Shown: positions 34,178 to 42,698 of the stretch, in pieces | Numbering within the stretch: position 1 is the first letter of the stretch | Layout of the letters: each line of letters begins with the position of its first letter | DNA from: Nocardioides sp. BGMRC 2183 | GTDB taxonomy: Bacteria; Actinomycetota; Actinomycetes; Propionibacteriales; Nocardioidaceae | NCBI GenBank assembly: GCA_008123405.1 | Contig: VSSA01000008.1 | Span: 62,001-126,000, forward strand | Length of the DNA: 64,000 nucleotides | Direction of reading: 5' to 3' | Made by a program: the position numbers and the translations under genes | The notes under the pieces: model-generated | Told to the model about the DNA's origin: nothing | Databases searched by the model: none | The model's input: only the letters and a program-made list of their open reading frames with translations

Positions 34178-35125
34178 TCAGCCCAGCTGCGGCAGCACCT
34201 CGCGGCCGTAGAAGTCGATCATGTCCAGGAAGTACGGCCCCATGTTGGCCAGGTAGAGCTCGTCGTAACCGGCCTCGGCATAGCTGCGGATCTGCTCCAG
34301 GTGGTGGTCCGGGTCGTTGCCGGCCACCACTGCCTCGCGGGTCGACTCCAAGGTGACCAGCTCGGTCGCCTGCTCGAAGTGCTCCGGGGTGGGGAGGACC
34401 TGCGCCAGCTCGCCGGGCAGCCCGGCGTTCGGCCACAACCGGTGGGCGTGCTCCCAGCCCTCCTCCTGAGTGGGCGCGAAGGCAACCTTCGCCCCGGCCT
34501 GCGCCGGCCGTCCACCGGAACGCTGCTTGAACTCGGCGACCAGATGGGCGTCGGGCGAGGTCCCGATGTAGCCGTCGCCGATCCGCGAGGCCAGGTCCAG
34601 CGCCTTGGGGCCGAACGCGGAGACGAAGATCTCCGGGGGCGTCGACGGCACGTTGTAGATGCGGGCGTGCTCCACCTCGTAGTGCCGACCCCGATGGCTC
34701 ACCACCTCGCCGCGCCATAGCTCCCGGATCAGCCCGACGGCTTCCTCCAGCATCTCCAGTCGTACGTCGAGCGCGGGCCACGCCCCACCCAGGATGCTCT
34801 CGTTGAGCGCCTCACCGGTGCCGACGCCCAGCGTGAAGCGGCCGTCGAGCAGCTCCGCACAGGTGCCGGCCGCCTGCGCCACGATCGCCGGATGGACCCG
34901 GACGGTCGGACAGGTCACCCCGGTGGTGACGTGCAGGTCGCAGACCTGGCTGATCGCGCCGATCATGCTCCAGACCAATGGGCTGTTGCCCTGCTCGTTG
35001 TTCCACGGATGGAAGTGGTCGCTGATCCAGAGGGCCTCGAAACCGGCCGCTTCGGCCGCGCGGGCCTGCGCCAGCAGGTCGGCGGGGGCGTACTCCTCGG
35101 TGGACAGGAAGTATCCGATGCGCAT
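34178..35125 (-). CDS. F420-dependent LLM-class oxidoreductase, glucose-6-phosphate-dehydrogenase-like
   Basis: A 315-residue TIM barrel. Signature segments are GYFLSTEEYAPADLLAQARAAEAAGF, ALWISDHFHPWNNEQGNSPLVWSMIGA, VTTGVTCPTVRVHPAIVAQAAGT and LLDGRFTLGVGTGEALNESILG, all close to F420-dependent glucose-6-phosphate dehydrogenase and its relatives (TIGR03557-type). His and Trp in the SDHFHPW loop line the F420 site in that enzyme. The sugar-phosphate substrate itself is not assured, because many homologues use other alcohols. Convergent with DUF4235 (25 bp apart) and divergent from the universal stress protein gene. Confidence 0.83.
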   Translation of the reverse strand: MRIGYFLSTEEYAPADLLAQARAAEAAGFEALWISDHFHPWNNEQGNSPLVWSMIGAISQVCDLHVTTGVTCPTVRVHPAIVAQAAGTCAELLDGRFTLGVGTGEALNESILGGAWPALDVRLEMLEEAVGLIRELWRGEVVSHRGRHYEVEHARIYNVPSTPPEIFVSAFGPKALDLASRIGDGYIGTSPDAHLVAEFKQRSGGRPAQAGAKVAFAPTQEEGWEHAHRLWPNAGLPGELAQVLPTPEHFEQATELVTLESTREAVVAGNDPDHHLEQIRSYAEAGYDELYLANMGPYFLDMIDFYGREVLPQLG

Positions 35126-35176
35126 GTCCGCGCGGTACCCGTTCCGCACCGCGCCACCCGTCGCGACACGGTGCCT

Positions 35177-35209
35177 CGAGGGACCCTGGCCAGGGACCTT
35201 GGTCCCTCG
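35177..35209. promoter_or_regulatory. DosR/DevR-box-like dyad upstream of the universal stress protein gene
   Basis: AGGGACC-TT-GGTCCCT (35192-35207) is a perfect 7+7 dyad matching the GGGAC...GTCCC core of the dormancy regulator box known from mycobacteria. A further perfect arm pair, CGAGGGACC (35177-35185) and GGTCCCTCG (35201-35209), encloses CCCTGGCCAGGG. It lies ~95 bp before the universal stress gene, the classic DosR target type, and ~50-85 bp before the divergent F420 enzyme. Confidence 0.5.
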
Positions 35210-35303
35210 ATCAGCTGACTCCCCACCCTGGTACGCCGCGGTGCTGCGGAGCAGCATCGGCAGTGAGCCGACGACGAGCTCGCCGAGGAAGAGGAGCAAG
35301 GTC

Positions 35304-36233
35304 ATGGAACTGATCAGGAAGGTCGCCGAGGTGCCGCACGGGGCGGTGGTCGTCGGCACCGACGGGTCGGATCATGCGGACCACGCGGTCCGTTGGGCAG
35401 CGGCGGAGGCCGCGCGGCAGCGACGACCACTGGTCCTCGCCCACAGCACGCCCTCACCGGAGGTGGACTGGCTCCGCGCGTGGGGGCTCACCCCGGCCGA
35501 CCAGGAGAAGCGGCTCGCCGACGTGGTCGCCGCGACGGGCACCGAGCTGGTCACCCGGATCGCTGCCGAGGTCGTCACGGAGGTCGTCACGGTCTCCGAC
35601 GACCTGCGGGTGGTGGGTCTGGTCACCGCGGAGGACCCACGCGTGGTGATGCTCGACCTCGCCGAGCACGCGGCGCTGCTCGTGGTCGGGTCGCGCGGTC
35701 GTGGTCCGGTCCGCCGGCTGCTCCTGGGCTCGACCGGGGTCGCACTGGTGCGGCACGCACGCTGCCCGGTCGTGGTCCTGCGCCCGGGGGCGGCGGAGCC
35801 GGACGGGACCGGCGTTGTGGTCGGGGTGACCGCACGCACGACCACGCCGGCAGTGCTGGACTTCGCCTTCGCTCAGGCCGACTCCCGTGGGCTGCCGATC
35901 ACCGTGGTGCACGCGGTCCCCGGGCACGGGATGGCCACGGCGGCGACGTACGTCGAGCTGCCGCCGAGCGCCGAGCAGCTGGAGGAGCACCGCCGGATGG
36001 TTGCCGAGATCATCAGCGGGATGCGCGAGCGCCACCCCGACGTGGCGGTGCGCACCGAGCTCGCTGTCGGTTATCCCGAGCGGGTCCTCCTGGACCACGC
36101 GGAAGGAGCCGACCTGCTGGTCGTGGGTGCCCACGATCAACAGCCCGGCTCCTTCGCGGTGACCACGTCGGTGGTCGAGCACGCCCGCGGCCCGGTCGCC
36201 GTGGTGCCTGCCCGGGCCTCCGCCGCTGGCTGA
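35304..36233 (+). CDS. Universal stress protein with two Usp domains
   Basis: A 309-residue cytosolic protein. The ATG at 35304 has AGGAG 8 bp upstream. Domain 1 (~13-158) starts GAVVVGTDGSDHADHAVRWAA and carries an intact ATP-binding motif, VVGSRGRGPVRRLLLGST. Domain 2 (~170-300) starts VVVGVTARTTTPAVLDFAFAQA and ends with VVGAHDQQPGSFAVTTSV, where the glycine-rich nucleotide loop has decayed. One active and one degenerate Usp domain is common in actinobacterial tandem proteins. The DosR-like dyad upstream suggests induction under low oxygen or stasis. Its stop is 6 bp from the convergent protease gene. Confidence 0.88.
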   Translation: MELIRKVAEVPHGAVVVGTDGSDHADHAVRWAAAEAARQRRPLVLAHSTPSPEVDWLRAWGLTPADQEKRLADVVAATGTELVTRIAAEVVTEVVTVSDDLRVVGLVTAEDPRVVMLDLAEHAALLVVGSRGRGPVRRLLLGSTGVALVRHARCPVVVLRPGAAEPDGTGVVVGVTARTTTPAVLDFAFAQADSRGLPITVVHAVPGHGMATAATYVELPPSAEQLEEHRRMVAEIISGMRERHPDVAVRTELAVGYPERVLLDHAEGADLLVVGAHDQQPGSFAVTTSVVEHARGPVAVVPARASAAG

Positions 36234-36244
36234 GACTGCTCAGC
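36229..36244. terminator. Short hairpin over the convergent usp/subtilisin stop codons
   Basis: GCTGAG-ACTG-CTCAGC pairs perfectly and contains the stop of the stress protein gene and the reverse-strand stop of the protease gene. With a six-base stem it is a weak terminator candidate. Confidence 0.35.
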
Positions 36245-37343
36245 AGGCGGCGCCAGGCGCGGCCACGGCCGCCTCGGCGTTGACGATGCCCTCGCCGTAC
36301 CAGGGGGTGGAGAAGAGGCCCTTGCCGATCAGCGGGACGGCGGCGGTCTCCTTCAGCGTGGCCATCACGTTGTCCCGGTCACGGCACTGACCGACCAGCA
36401 ACGCGGCCACGCCGGCGACCGCCGGGGAAGCCATGGAGGTGCCGGCCATCGCGTCGTGGTCGGTGTCGCCGCACTCGCTGGCGCCGGTGCCGACCGGGAC
36501 CGTGGAGAGCACGTCCTCGGCACAGCCGCCGAGTGCCTGACCACCCGGAGCGGCGACGGTGTCGCCGGTCAGGTCCAGCCGCAGTCCGAGGTTGGAGTAG
36601 TACGCCGGCAGCCTGTTGCGATCGGTGGAGGTCACGCAGAGGACGCCCTGGACGTTGGCCGGGGACGAGCAGAACGGGTAGGTGCTGTTGCCGGCGGCCG
36701 CGACCACCACCACTCCGTTGTCCACCGCATACTGCACGGCGTCGGTCCAGGCGGCGTCGAGGCCGAGCACTGTCAGCAGCTCGGTGCCCGGCGCACCGCC
36801 GAGGCTCATGTTGACCACGTCGGCACCGTGGTCGACGGCCCAGCGGATGCCGGCGGCGATCTCGTCAGTGGTGCCGGAGCCGTTGTCCAGGGACTTCACC
36901 GGCATCACCTTCGCGTCCGGTGCGATGCCGGCGACGCCGACGCCGTTGTCCCGGTTGGCCACGATGGTGCCGGAGACGTGGGTGCCATGGCGGTCGGGGT
37001 CCTGCGCCTCGCCGTCGGCGCCGACCCAGTCGCCGTTGCCACAGGTGGTGGCCTCGCCGCAGCCGATCGTGGTCACTCCCGGCACCAGCCTGCCGGCCAG
37101 GTCGGGATGGTCGAGGTCGACACCGCTGTCCACCACAGCGACGACGACGCCCTCGCCGGTGGCGGTGGCCCACGCCTGCTCCGCCTTGACCTGCTGCAGG
37201 TTCCAGAGCTGGTCGCTGAACGGGTCGTCGGTCTCCGCGTGCGCCACGCCGCTGAGCGTGCCTGCGGTCAGTGTGACGGCTGCGGCGACGATCGCACCGC
37301 GCACCATGGACCGCTTGCCTGATCCGGTGGCCAAGAACTTCAT
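36240..37343 (-). CDS. Secreted subtilisin-like serine protease (S8 family)
   Basis: A 367-residue exported enzyme. The signal peptide ends AHA at residue 36. The catalytic triad is complete: Asp72 (VVDSGVDLDHP), His119 (HGTHVSG) and Ser303 (GTSMASP), with the oxyanion Asn219 (AAAGNS). There is no long propeptide between signal and catalytic domain (only ~25 residues), so maturation may be simple or assisted. Six or more cysteines suggest disulfides for extracellular stability. No C-terminal anchor, so it is likely released. AAGGGA precedes the ATG at 37343. Confidence 0.9.
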   Translation of the reverse strand: MKFLATGSGKRSMVRGAIVAAAVTLTAGTLSGVAHAETDDPFSDQLWNLQQVKAEQAWATATGEGVVVAVVDSGVDLDHPDLAGRLVPGVTTIGCGEATTCGNGDWVGADGEAQDPDRHGTHVSGTIVANRDNGVGVAGIAPDAKVMPVKSLDNGSGTTDEIAAGIRWAVDHGADVVNMSLGGAPGTELLTVLGLDAAWTDAVQYAVDNGVVVVAAAGNSTYPFCSSPANVQGVLCVTSTDRNRLPAYYSNLGLRLDLTGDTVAAPGGQALGGCAEDVLSTVPVGTGASECGDTDHDAMAGTSMASPAVAGVAALLVGQCRDRDNVMATLKETAAVPLIGKGLFSTPWYGEGIVNAEAAVAAPGAAC

Positions 37344-37484
37344 GCGTCTCCCTTCAGACCGGCGCGCCCCATGGCGCTCCGAGATGGTCTGTCGGGTTCA
37401 ACGCTCGACCTACCACGGGGTAACGCAGCTCACACGAACATGCACACGGCGGCGACCCGGGTGGAGTGGCGAGACGCACGAGAC

Positions 37485-37529
37485 AGACGTTTCGGTTGCT
37501 CCCGGGCATCGGGAACAACCGAAACGTCT
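37485..37529 (-). terminator. Long stem-loop terminator after the aldolase gene
   Basis: A 20-bp stem (37485-37504 with 37510-37529, one mismatch) closes a 5-nt loop GGCAT. Its arms contain AGACGTTTCGGTTG and CAACCGAAACGTCT. It lies 22 bp beyond the end of the aldolase gene read leftwards. The remaining gap to the protease start (37344-37484) should hold the protease promoter; I see no clear consensus. Confidence 0.8.
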
Positions 37530-37551
37530 CTCTCGCCGGAGGACCGCGGGG

Positions 37552-38589
37552 TCAGGCGGGAGCGCTCTCCAGGGCGGCCTCGCGCTCGGCCACGATGGTC
37601 AGCGCGATGTCGATGATCATGTCCTCCTGGCCACCGACCAGGCCGCGCTGGCCGCACTCCATCAGGATCTGGCGCACGTCCACGTCGTACTGCTCGGCCG
37701 CCCGCTCGGCGTGCCGCAGGAACGAGGAGTAGACGCCGGCGTACCCGAGGGTGAGCGTCTCCCGGTCCACCCGGACCGGGCGGTCCTGCAGCGGCCGGAC
37801 GATGTCGTCGGCGGCGTCCTGCAGCTTGAACAGGTCGCAGCGGTGCTTGAAGTCGGAGTGGTCGGCGACGGCGATGAACGCCTCGATCGGGCAGTTGCCC
37901 GCGCCGGCGCCGTGGCCGGCCAGGGAGGCGTCGACGCGGTAGACGCCGTTCTGCACGGCGACGACCGAGTTGGCCACGGAGAGCGAGAGGTTCTCGTGGG
38001 CGTGGATGCCGATCTCGGTGGAGGGGTCGAGCACGTCCCGGTAGGCCTGGATCCGCGCGGTGACGCCGTCCATGGTGAGCCGGCCGCCGGAGTCGGTGAC
38101 GTAGACGCAGTGCGCCCCGTAGGACTCCATCAGCTTGGCCTGCTCGGCGAGCTTCGCCGGCTCCGCCATGTGCGAGAGCATCAGGAAGCCGGAGACGTCC
38201 ATGCCGAGCTCACGCGCGGCGGCGATGTGCTGGGCGGAGACGTCGGCCTCGGTGCAGTGGGTGGCGATCCGCACCGAGCGGACACCCAGCTCGTAGGCGC
38301 GCTCCAGCTCCTCGATGGTGCCGACACCCGGCAGCAGCAGGGTGGTCAGTCGGGCGTTCTCCAGCACCGAGGCGGCCGCCTCGATCCACTCCCAGTCGGT
38401 GTTGGAGCCGGGGCCGTAGTTGACCGAGCCACCGGCGAGACCGTCGCCGTGTGCGACCTCGATGGCGTCGACGCCGGCCTCGTCGAGGGCGGCGACGATG
38501 CGCTTGACGTCCTCGGGCTTGATCCGGTGCCGGACGGCGTGCATGCCGTCGCGCAGGGTGACGTCCTGGACGAAGATCGGGGTGCTCAT
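37552..38589 (-). CDS. 4-hydroxy-2-oxovalerate aldolase
   Basis: A 345-residue class II pyruvate aldolase of the DmpG/BphI/HsaF group (HMGL-like TIM barrel). The N-terminal [14 protein letters not shown] holds the metal-binding Asp and catalytic His. [16 protein letters not shown] follows, the metal-binding HxH is [11 protein letters not shown], and the C-terminal DmpG-type communication domain is present. It cleaves 4-hydroxy-2-oxo acids to pyruvate and an aldehyde, which is channelled to the partner dehydrogenase encoded just upstream (1-bp overlap at 38589). This ends meta-cleavage of aromatics or steroid ring degradation. No hydratase gene is present, so the exact pathway is open. Confidence 0.9.
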   Translation of the reverse strand: MSTPIFVQDVTLRDGMHAVRHRIKPEDVKRIVAALDEAGVDAIEVAHGDGLAGGSVNYGPGSNTDWEWIEAAASVLENARLTTLLLPGVGTIEELERAYELGVRSVRIATHCTEADVSAQHIAAARELGMDVSGFLMLSHMAEPAKLAEQAKLMESYGAHCVYVTDSGGRLTMDGVTARIQAYRDVLDPSTEIGIHAHENLSLSVANSVVAVQNGVYRVDASLAGHGAGAGNCPIEAFIAVADHSDFKHRCDLFKLQDAADDIVRPLQDRPVRVDRETLTLGYAGVYSSFLRHAERAAEQYDVDVRQILMECGQRGLVGGQEDMIIDIALTIVAEREAALESAPA

Positions 38590-39551
38590 CAGACGGTCTC
38601 GCTCTCGTTCTGGGCAGCGGCGGCGATGCGCTCGGCGACGGCCAGGCCCGCGGCGGTCATGATGTCGAGGTTGCCGGCGTATGCCGGGAGGTAGTGACCG
38701 GCGCCGGTCACCTGGAGGAAGACCGAGACCTGGTGGGTGGGGCGCTCGGCACCGTCGACCAGCAGCGTGTGCACCGGCTGGTCCTCGGGGATCTCGCTGA
38801 TCTGCACCTTCTGGACCAGCTTGTAGCCGGGCACGTAGGCCGCGACGTCGGCCACCATCTTCTCCACGCTCGCCTTGATCTCCTCGTGCACACCCGGGTC
38901 GGGGGCGTTGACCAGGCAGAAGACGGTGTCGCGCATCATCAGCGGCGGCTCGGCCGGGTTGAGGATGATCACCGCCTTGCCGCGCTGGGCTCCGCCGACA
39001 CCGACGATCGCACCGGAGGTGGTCTCAGTGAACTCGTCGATGTTCGCGCGGGTACCGGGGCCGGCGGACCTCGAGGAGATCGAGGCGACGATCTCGGCGT
39101 AGGGCACCGGGACGACGCGGGAGACCGCGGCGACGATCGGGATGGTGGCCTGGCCACCGCAGGTGACCATGTTGACGTTGCTCGCGTCCAGGTGCTCGTC
39201 GAGGTTGACGGCGGGGACGACGTACGGGCCGATCGCGGCGGGCGTCAGGTCGATCAGGCGCTTGCCGAGCGGCTCGAGCTTGGCGGCGTTCGACTTGTGT
39301 GCCTTCGCGGAGGTGGCGTCGAAGACGATGTCGATGTCGTCGAACTCCGGCATCGCGATCAGGCCGTCGACGCCCTCATGGGTGGTCGCGACGCCGAGGT
39401 CGCGGGCGCGGGCGAGACCGTCGGAGGCGGGGTCGATACCGACCATCGCGCCCATCTCGACGTGCTGTGCGGTCTGCATGACCTTGATCATCAGGTCGGT
39501 GCCGATGTTGCCCGATCCGATGATGGCGACCTTGGTCTTCTGCTGTGTCAT
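38589..39551 (-). CDS. Acetaldehyde dehydrogenase (acetylating), DmpF/HsaG type
   Basis: A 320-residue NAD- and CoA-dependent dehydrogenase. [17 protein letters not shown] is the Rossmann motif; the active-site cysteine is in [14 protein letters not shown], followed by [20 protein letters not shown]. It converts acetaldehyde or propionaldehyde from the aldolase to acyl-CoA inside the heterotetramer. The ATG at 39551 is preceded by GGGAGACC. It is the first gene of a two-gene transcript, divergent from an IclR regulator 91 bp away. Confidence 0.92.
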   Translation of the reverse strand: MTQQKTKVAIIGSGNIGTDLMIKVMQTAQHVEMGAMVGIDPASDGLARARDLGVATTHEGVDGLIAMPEFDDIDIVFDATSAKAHKSNAAKLEPLGKRLIDLTPAAIGPYVVPAVNLDEHLDASNVNMVTCGGQATIPIVAAVSRVVPVPYAEIVASISSRSAGPGTRANIDEFTETTSGAIVGVGGAQRGKAVIILNPAEPPLMMRDTVFCLVNAPDPGVHEEIKASVEKMVADVAAYVPGYKLVQKVQISEIPEDQPVHTLLVDGAERPTHQVSVFLQVTGAGHYLPAYAGNLDIMTAAGLAVAERIAAAAQNESETV

Positions 39552-39630
39552 CTGGTCTCCCTGGTTGATGCGACCGGACCATCCTCGCCCGCACCGTTGT
39601 CGTCGCGGAGGGGACCGTTCCACTCAGCGG

Positions 39631-39642
39631 TACGCTGATCGG
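39631..39642 (+). promoter_or_regulatory. -10 element of a leaderless promoter for the IclR gene
   Basis: TACGCT (39631-39636) is followed by 6 bp and the GTG at 39643; there is no ribosome-binding site. The preceding GTTCCACTCAGCGG, between the divergent genes, is a plausible place for IclR binding but is not a clean palindrome. Confidence 0.5.
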
Positions 39643-40458
39643 GTGGAGCAGCAGGTGGCGCCGGACGCTGACAGCAGCGGCCTGGACACGAGTGGCCTGG
39701 ACACCAGTGCTCTCGACACCGTGCTCGGCAAGGCGGTCGCCATCCTGCGCGCCTTCGGTCCCGACGACCGGATGCTCCCCCTGGCCGAGCTGGTACGACG
39801 CACCGGGCTGCCGAAGCCGACCGTGCACCGGGTCGCCGCCGACCTGGTCGGTCACCGTCTGCTGGAGAAGACCGAGCACGGCTACCGACTCGCCGGCGGG
39901 CTCTTCGAGCTCGGCATGCGCGCAGCCACCGAGCGCACCCTGCTGGAGGTGGCGATGCCCTACCTCCAAGACCTCTACGAGCGCACCCACGAGACGGTCC
40001 ATCTCGGCGTCCGCGAGGGCACCGAAGTGGTCTACGTGGCCAAGATCGGCGGCCACCGACAGGCCCGCACCCCGTCTCGGACCGGCGGGCGGATGCCGAT
40101 GCATTGCACCGCGATCGGCAAGGCGCTGCTCGCCTATGCCGCGCCGTCGGTTCGCGCCGGCGTGCTCGGTGGGGAGCTGCCGCGGCGCACACCGCGCACC
40201 ATCGTCGCCCCGGGCCTGCTGAACCAGCAGCTCGACCGGGTGTTGGAGACCGGCCTGGCCTACGAACGCGAGGAGTCGACCGAGGGTCTGCTCTGCGTGG
40301 CCGCCCCGGTGCTCGATGCCGACGGCACCGGCGCGCTCGCGGCGATCAGCGTGACCGGACCGGTCGGCCGGTTCCGTCCGGAGGTGCACGAGAGTGCGCT
40401 GCGGGCGGCCGTCACCGCGCTCGGGTCTGTGCTGGCGCGGCGGCGCTATCGAGGCTGA
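39643..40458 (+). CDS. IclR-family regulator of the aldolase/dehydrogenase pair
   Basis: A 271-residue protein with an N-terminal winged helix (LGKAVAILRAFGPDDRMLPLAELVRRTGLPKPTVHRVAADLV) and an IclR effector domain that includes HLGVREGTEVVYVAKIGG, MPMHCTAIGKALLAY and EREESTEGLLCVAAPVLD. A 15-bp unit is repeated three times near the start, giving SGLDT-SGLDT-SALDT (residues ~12-26), an unusual low-complexity leader. Divergent orientation to the acetaldehyde dehydrogenase/aldolase genes indicates that it controls them, probably responding to an aromatic or oxo-acid intermediate. Its 3' end overlaps the convergent ABC permease gene by 13 bp. Confidence 0.87.
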   Translation: MEQQVAPDADSSGLDTSGLDTSALDTVLGKAVAILRAFGPDDRMLPLAELVRRTGLPKPTVHRVAADLVGHRLLEKTEHGYRLAGGLFELGMRAATERTLLEVAMPYLQDLYERTHETVHLGVREGTEVVYVAKIGGHRQARTPSRTGGRMPMHCTAIGKALLAYAAPSVRAGVLGGELPRRTPRTIVAPGLLNQQLDRVLETGLAYEREESTEGLLCVAAPVLDADGTGALAAISVTGPVGRFRPEVHESALRAAVTALGSVLARRRYRG

Positions 40459-41978
40459 GGCCGCCCGGACTCACGCCGCGCGTCGGGTCGGGTGACCCAC
40501 CACAGCGTGAGCACACTGACCCCGACCGACAACCCCACGCCCCATCCTTCGATGAGCAGCGGGAGGCCCGCGACCAGCCATACGTCGATGCCGCGGGCCA
40601 GGTTGGCCACCAGGCCGGTGGGCACGCCACCGGCCGGGGTCGAGACGAGCGGGCGGGCGAAGTCCGGTGGACGCGCGCAGACCGATCGGGCTGTGGCGGC
40701 GACCCCGACCAAGCCGGTCGCCACCGACAGCCCGACCGCTTCGGGAGGCTCCGCGATGGTGAGCAGCGCGGGCGCGGCCAGCAGTGCGTAGGCCATCAGG
40801 CCCAGTCCCGGCACCAGCAGGTGCGCGGTGAGGACCGTACGACGCCGGAACGGCAGCATCACCAGGAGACCGTCGGTGCGGGTGACCACCCGCAGCCCGG
40901 CGCAGAGGCTCGGCCCCACGAGCAGCGCCGTCAGGCTGGTGCCGAGCATGACGCCACGTCCGGCCTCGGCGGCCGCCAGCGCGTAGGGAACGACGAGCAG
41001 GATCAGCAGCAGGATCCACGGCTGCGGCACCCTCGCCACACGCAGCAGATCGCGGTGGACCAGCGCCATCGCCCCCTTCGGTCCGCCCCGACGAGACCGG
41101 ACGGATGCGGCGGTGCTCCAGCGGCGAGCGAGCAGGACGTCGTACATCAGACCCAGGTCGAAGGAGGCGAGCGCGCCGGACAGGCTCGGCCAGGTGGACT
41201 CGGTCTCGGCGAGCGTGCGGCGCCGGACGAGCGCCAGGTCGCGGTCGGAACCGAACGCGAGCACGACCGCGAGACCGATCGTGAGGGCCGCGCCCGCGGC
41301 GAGGCCGACCAGCCAGGAGGTGTCGCTGACACCCGGGGGTGGGAGCTCCGCCCGGCCCGACGCAGCGGCGAGCATCAGGATCCACAGCGTCGCCGTGACC
41401 AGCCAGGTCACCCGCACCGCTCCACGGCGTTCCCGGATCTGGCAGCGCGCGGCGTAGGCCGTGCCGGCGGCAGCAGCACCTGCCACTGCTGCCAGGTGGA
41501 GAGCCGACTCGGCCGGGCCGCGCCCGGCCAGGAGGACGGGTGCTGCCGCGAGCGCCGCCGCAGCGAACCCAGCCCCAGCGACCGTTCGCCACAGCGAGGG
41601 ACGCAAGAGGTCTCGCCGGTCGACGGGAGTGGACAACAGCCAGGCTGATGCGGCCGGTGAGACGAAGACAGGACCGAGCAGACGTGCCAGCGCCAGTGCG
41701 AGAAGGACGGCGAGCAGGGCCGCCGACATCGGCAGCAGCGAGCGGGCGTCGGCGCACGCGCCGCGGCAGGCTGCATCGGTCATGGTGCGCAGCCCCCACA
41801 CCACGTTGCCGGCCATCGAGCCGATGATCACCGTCGAGAGCAGCGCCACGTAGGCGTCCTCGAACACCTGCCAGATCTTCAGCTCGGAGCGACCACGCCG
41901 CCAATCGCGCATCGTGGCCCGCAGCTCGCCGCCGCGCGGCGTCGCGCGTGCGGCGTCAATCGACATCGCTGTGCTCAC
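40446..41978 (-). CDS. ABC-2-type export permease, large multi-spanning protein
   Basis: A 510-residue integral membrane protein with roughly twelve hydrophobic segments in two similar halves (DLLRPSLWRTVAGAGFAAAA resembles HRDLLRVARVPQPWILLLIL), as in actinobacterial full-length ABC exporter permeases (DUF6297-like). The GTG at 41978 gives the listed start; an ATG at 41966 with GGTGAG 7 bp upstream is equally possible. Either overlaps the 3' end of the ATPase gene, so the two are coupled. A few long soluble loops (for example RRRTLAETESTW) face the ATPase. The exported substrate is unknown. Confidence 0.75.
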   Translation of the reverse strand: MSTAMSIDAARATPRGGELRATMRDWRRGRSELKIWQVFEDAYVALLSTVIIGSMAGNVVWGLRTMTDAACRGACADARSLLPMSAALLAVLLALALARLLGPVFVSPAASAWLLSTPVDRRDLLRPSLWRTVAGAGFAAAALAAAPVLLAGRGPAESALHLAAVAGAAAAGTAYAARCQIRERRGAVRVTWLVTATLWILMLAAASGRAELPPPGVSDTSWLVGLAAGAALTIGLAVVLAFGSDRDLALVRRRTLAETESTWPSLSGALASFDLGLMYDVLLARRWSTAASVRSRRGGPKGAMALVHRDLLRVARVPQPWILLLILLVVPYALAAAEAGRGVMLGTSLTALLVGPSLCAGLRVVTRTDGLLVMLPFRRRTVLTAHLLVPGLGLMAYALLAAPALLTIAEPPEAVGLSVATGLVGVAATARSVCARPPDFARPLVSTPAGGVPTGLVANLARGIDVWLVAGLPLLIEGWGVGLSVGVSVLTLWWVTRPDARRESGRPQPR

Positions 41979-42597
41979 CGAGTCGCAGCACCCGGTCGCA
42001 GGTCGCCTCCACGAGGTCGGCGCGGTGACTGACCAGCAGCACGCCGCTGCCGGCTTGCTTCTCCCGCAGGAGGCGGTCCTTCAGCCAGGCCACCCCTTCT
42101 GCGTCGAGGCGCTGCTCGGGCTCGTCCAGCACCAGCAGCCGGCGCGGTCGGACCAGCGCGCTGGCCAGGGCGAGCCGTCGACGTTGCCCCGAGGAGAGCG
42201 CGGAGGGCAGGTGCCCGGAGACCTCGACCAGCCGCAACTCCTCGAGTACGTCGTCCACGACCTCCTCGACATCGTCGGCTCCATGCGCACGGGCGAGCAG
42301 GTCGAGGTGCTCGACGAGACTGAGGTCGGGGAAGAAGTCGATGTCGTCCATCACCACCGCGACGTCACGACGGACCCGCGGTGACCGCTCGTCCAGCGGC
42401 TCCCCGTCCAGCAACACCGCACCGCCGTCGCGGGCCATCGCGCCCACCACGCAGCGCAGCAGGGTCGACTTGCCGCTGCCGTTGGGGCCGACCACCGCGA
42501 CGGCCTCGCCCTCCTCGACCGTGAGCTCGACCGAGTCCAGGACGACGTGGTCGCCGAAGGCACGCCGCAGGGCGCGGACCGAGAGAAGCGCAGTCAT
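41956..42597 (-). CDS. ABC transporter ATP-binding protein
   Basis: A compact 213-residue ATPase. Walker A is GPNGSGKST (~37-45), the signature is LSSGQRRRLALASAL, Walker B is RLLVLDEPEQ, and the H-loop is VLLVSHRADL. A stretch of seven acidic residues (DDVEEVVDDVLEE) lies in the helical domain. The signature motif begins LSSGQ and Walker B is followed by EQRLD, normal variants for exporters. It forms an exporter with the overlapping permease gene. TACCGT stands 10 bp before the ATG, suggesting a very short leader. Confidence 0.9.
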   Translation of the reverse strand: MTALLSVRALRRAFGDHVVLDSVELTVEEGEAVAVVGPNGSGKSTLLRCVVGAMARDGGAVLLDGEPLDERSPRVRRDVAVVMDDIDFFPDLSLVEHLDLLARAHGADDVEEVVDDVLEELRLVEVSGHLPSALSSGQRRRLALASALVRPRRLLVLDEPEQRLDAEGVAWLKDRLLREKQAGSGVLLVSHRADLVEATCDRVLRLGEHSDVD

Positions 42598-42698
42598 GGG
42601 ACGACCGACGGTAGGGCATCCCGACCGGTCTCGGCCGGGCGGGCTGAGCGCCGTACCGGGCGTCGCATCGCGAACCTGCAGTCGGGTAAGGGGTCACC

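Noticed and set aside
34794-35303. N-terminal extension of the universal stress protein gene
   Set aside because: The upstream frame is antisense to the F420 enzyme and crosses the DosR-like dyad; ATG 35304 has a Shine-Dalgarno and directly precedes the first Usp strand.
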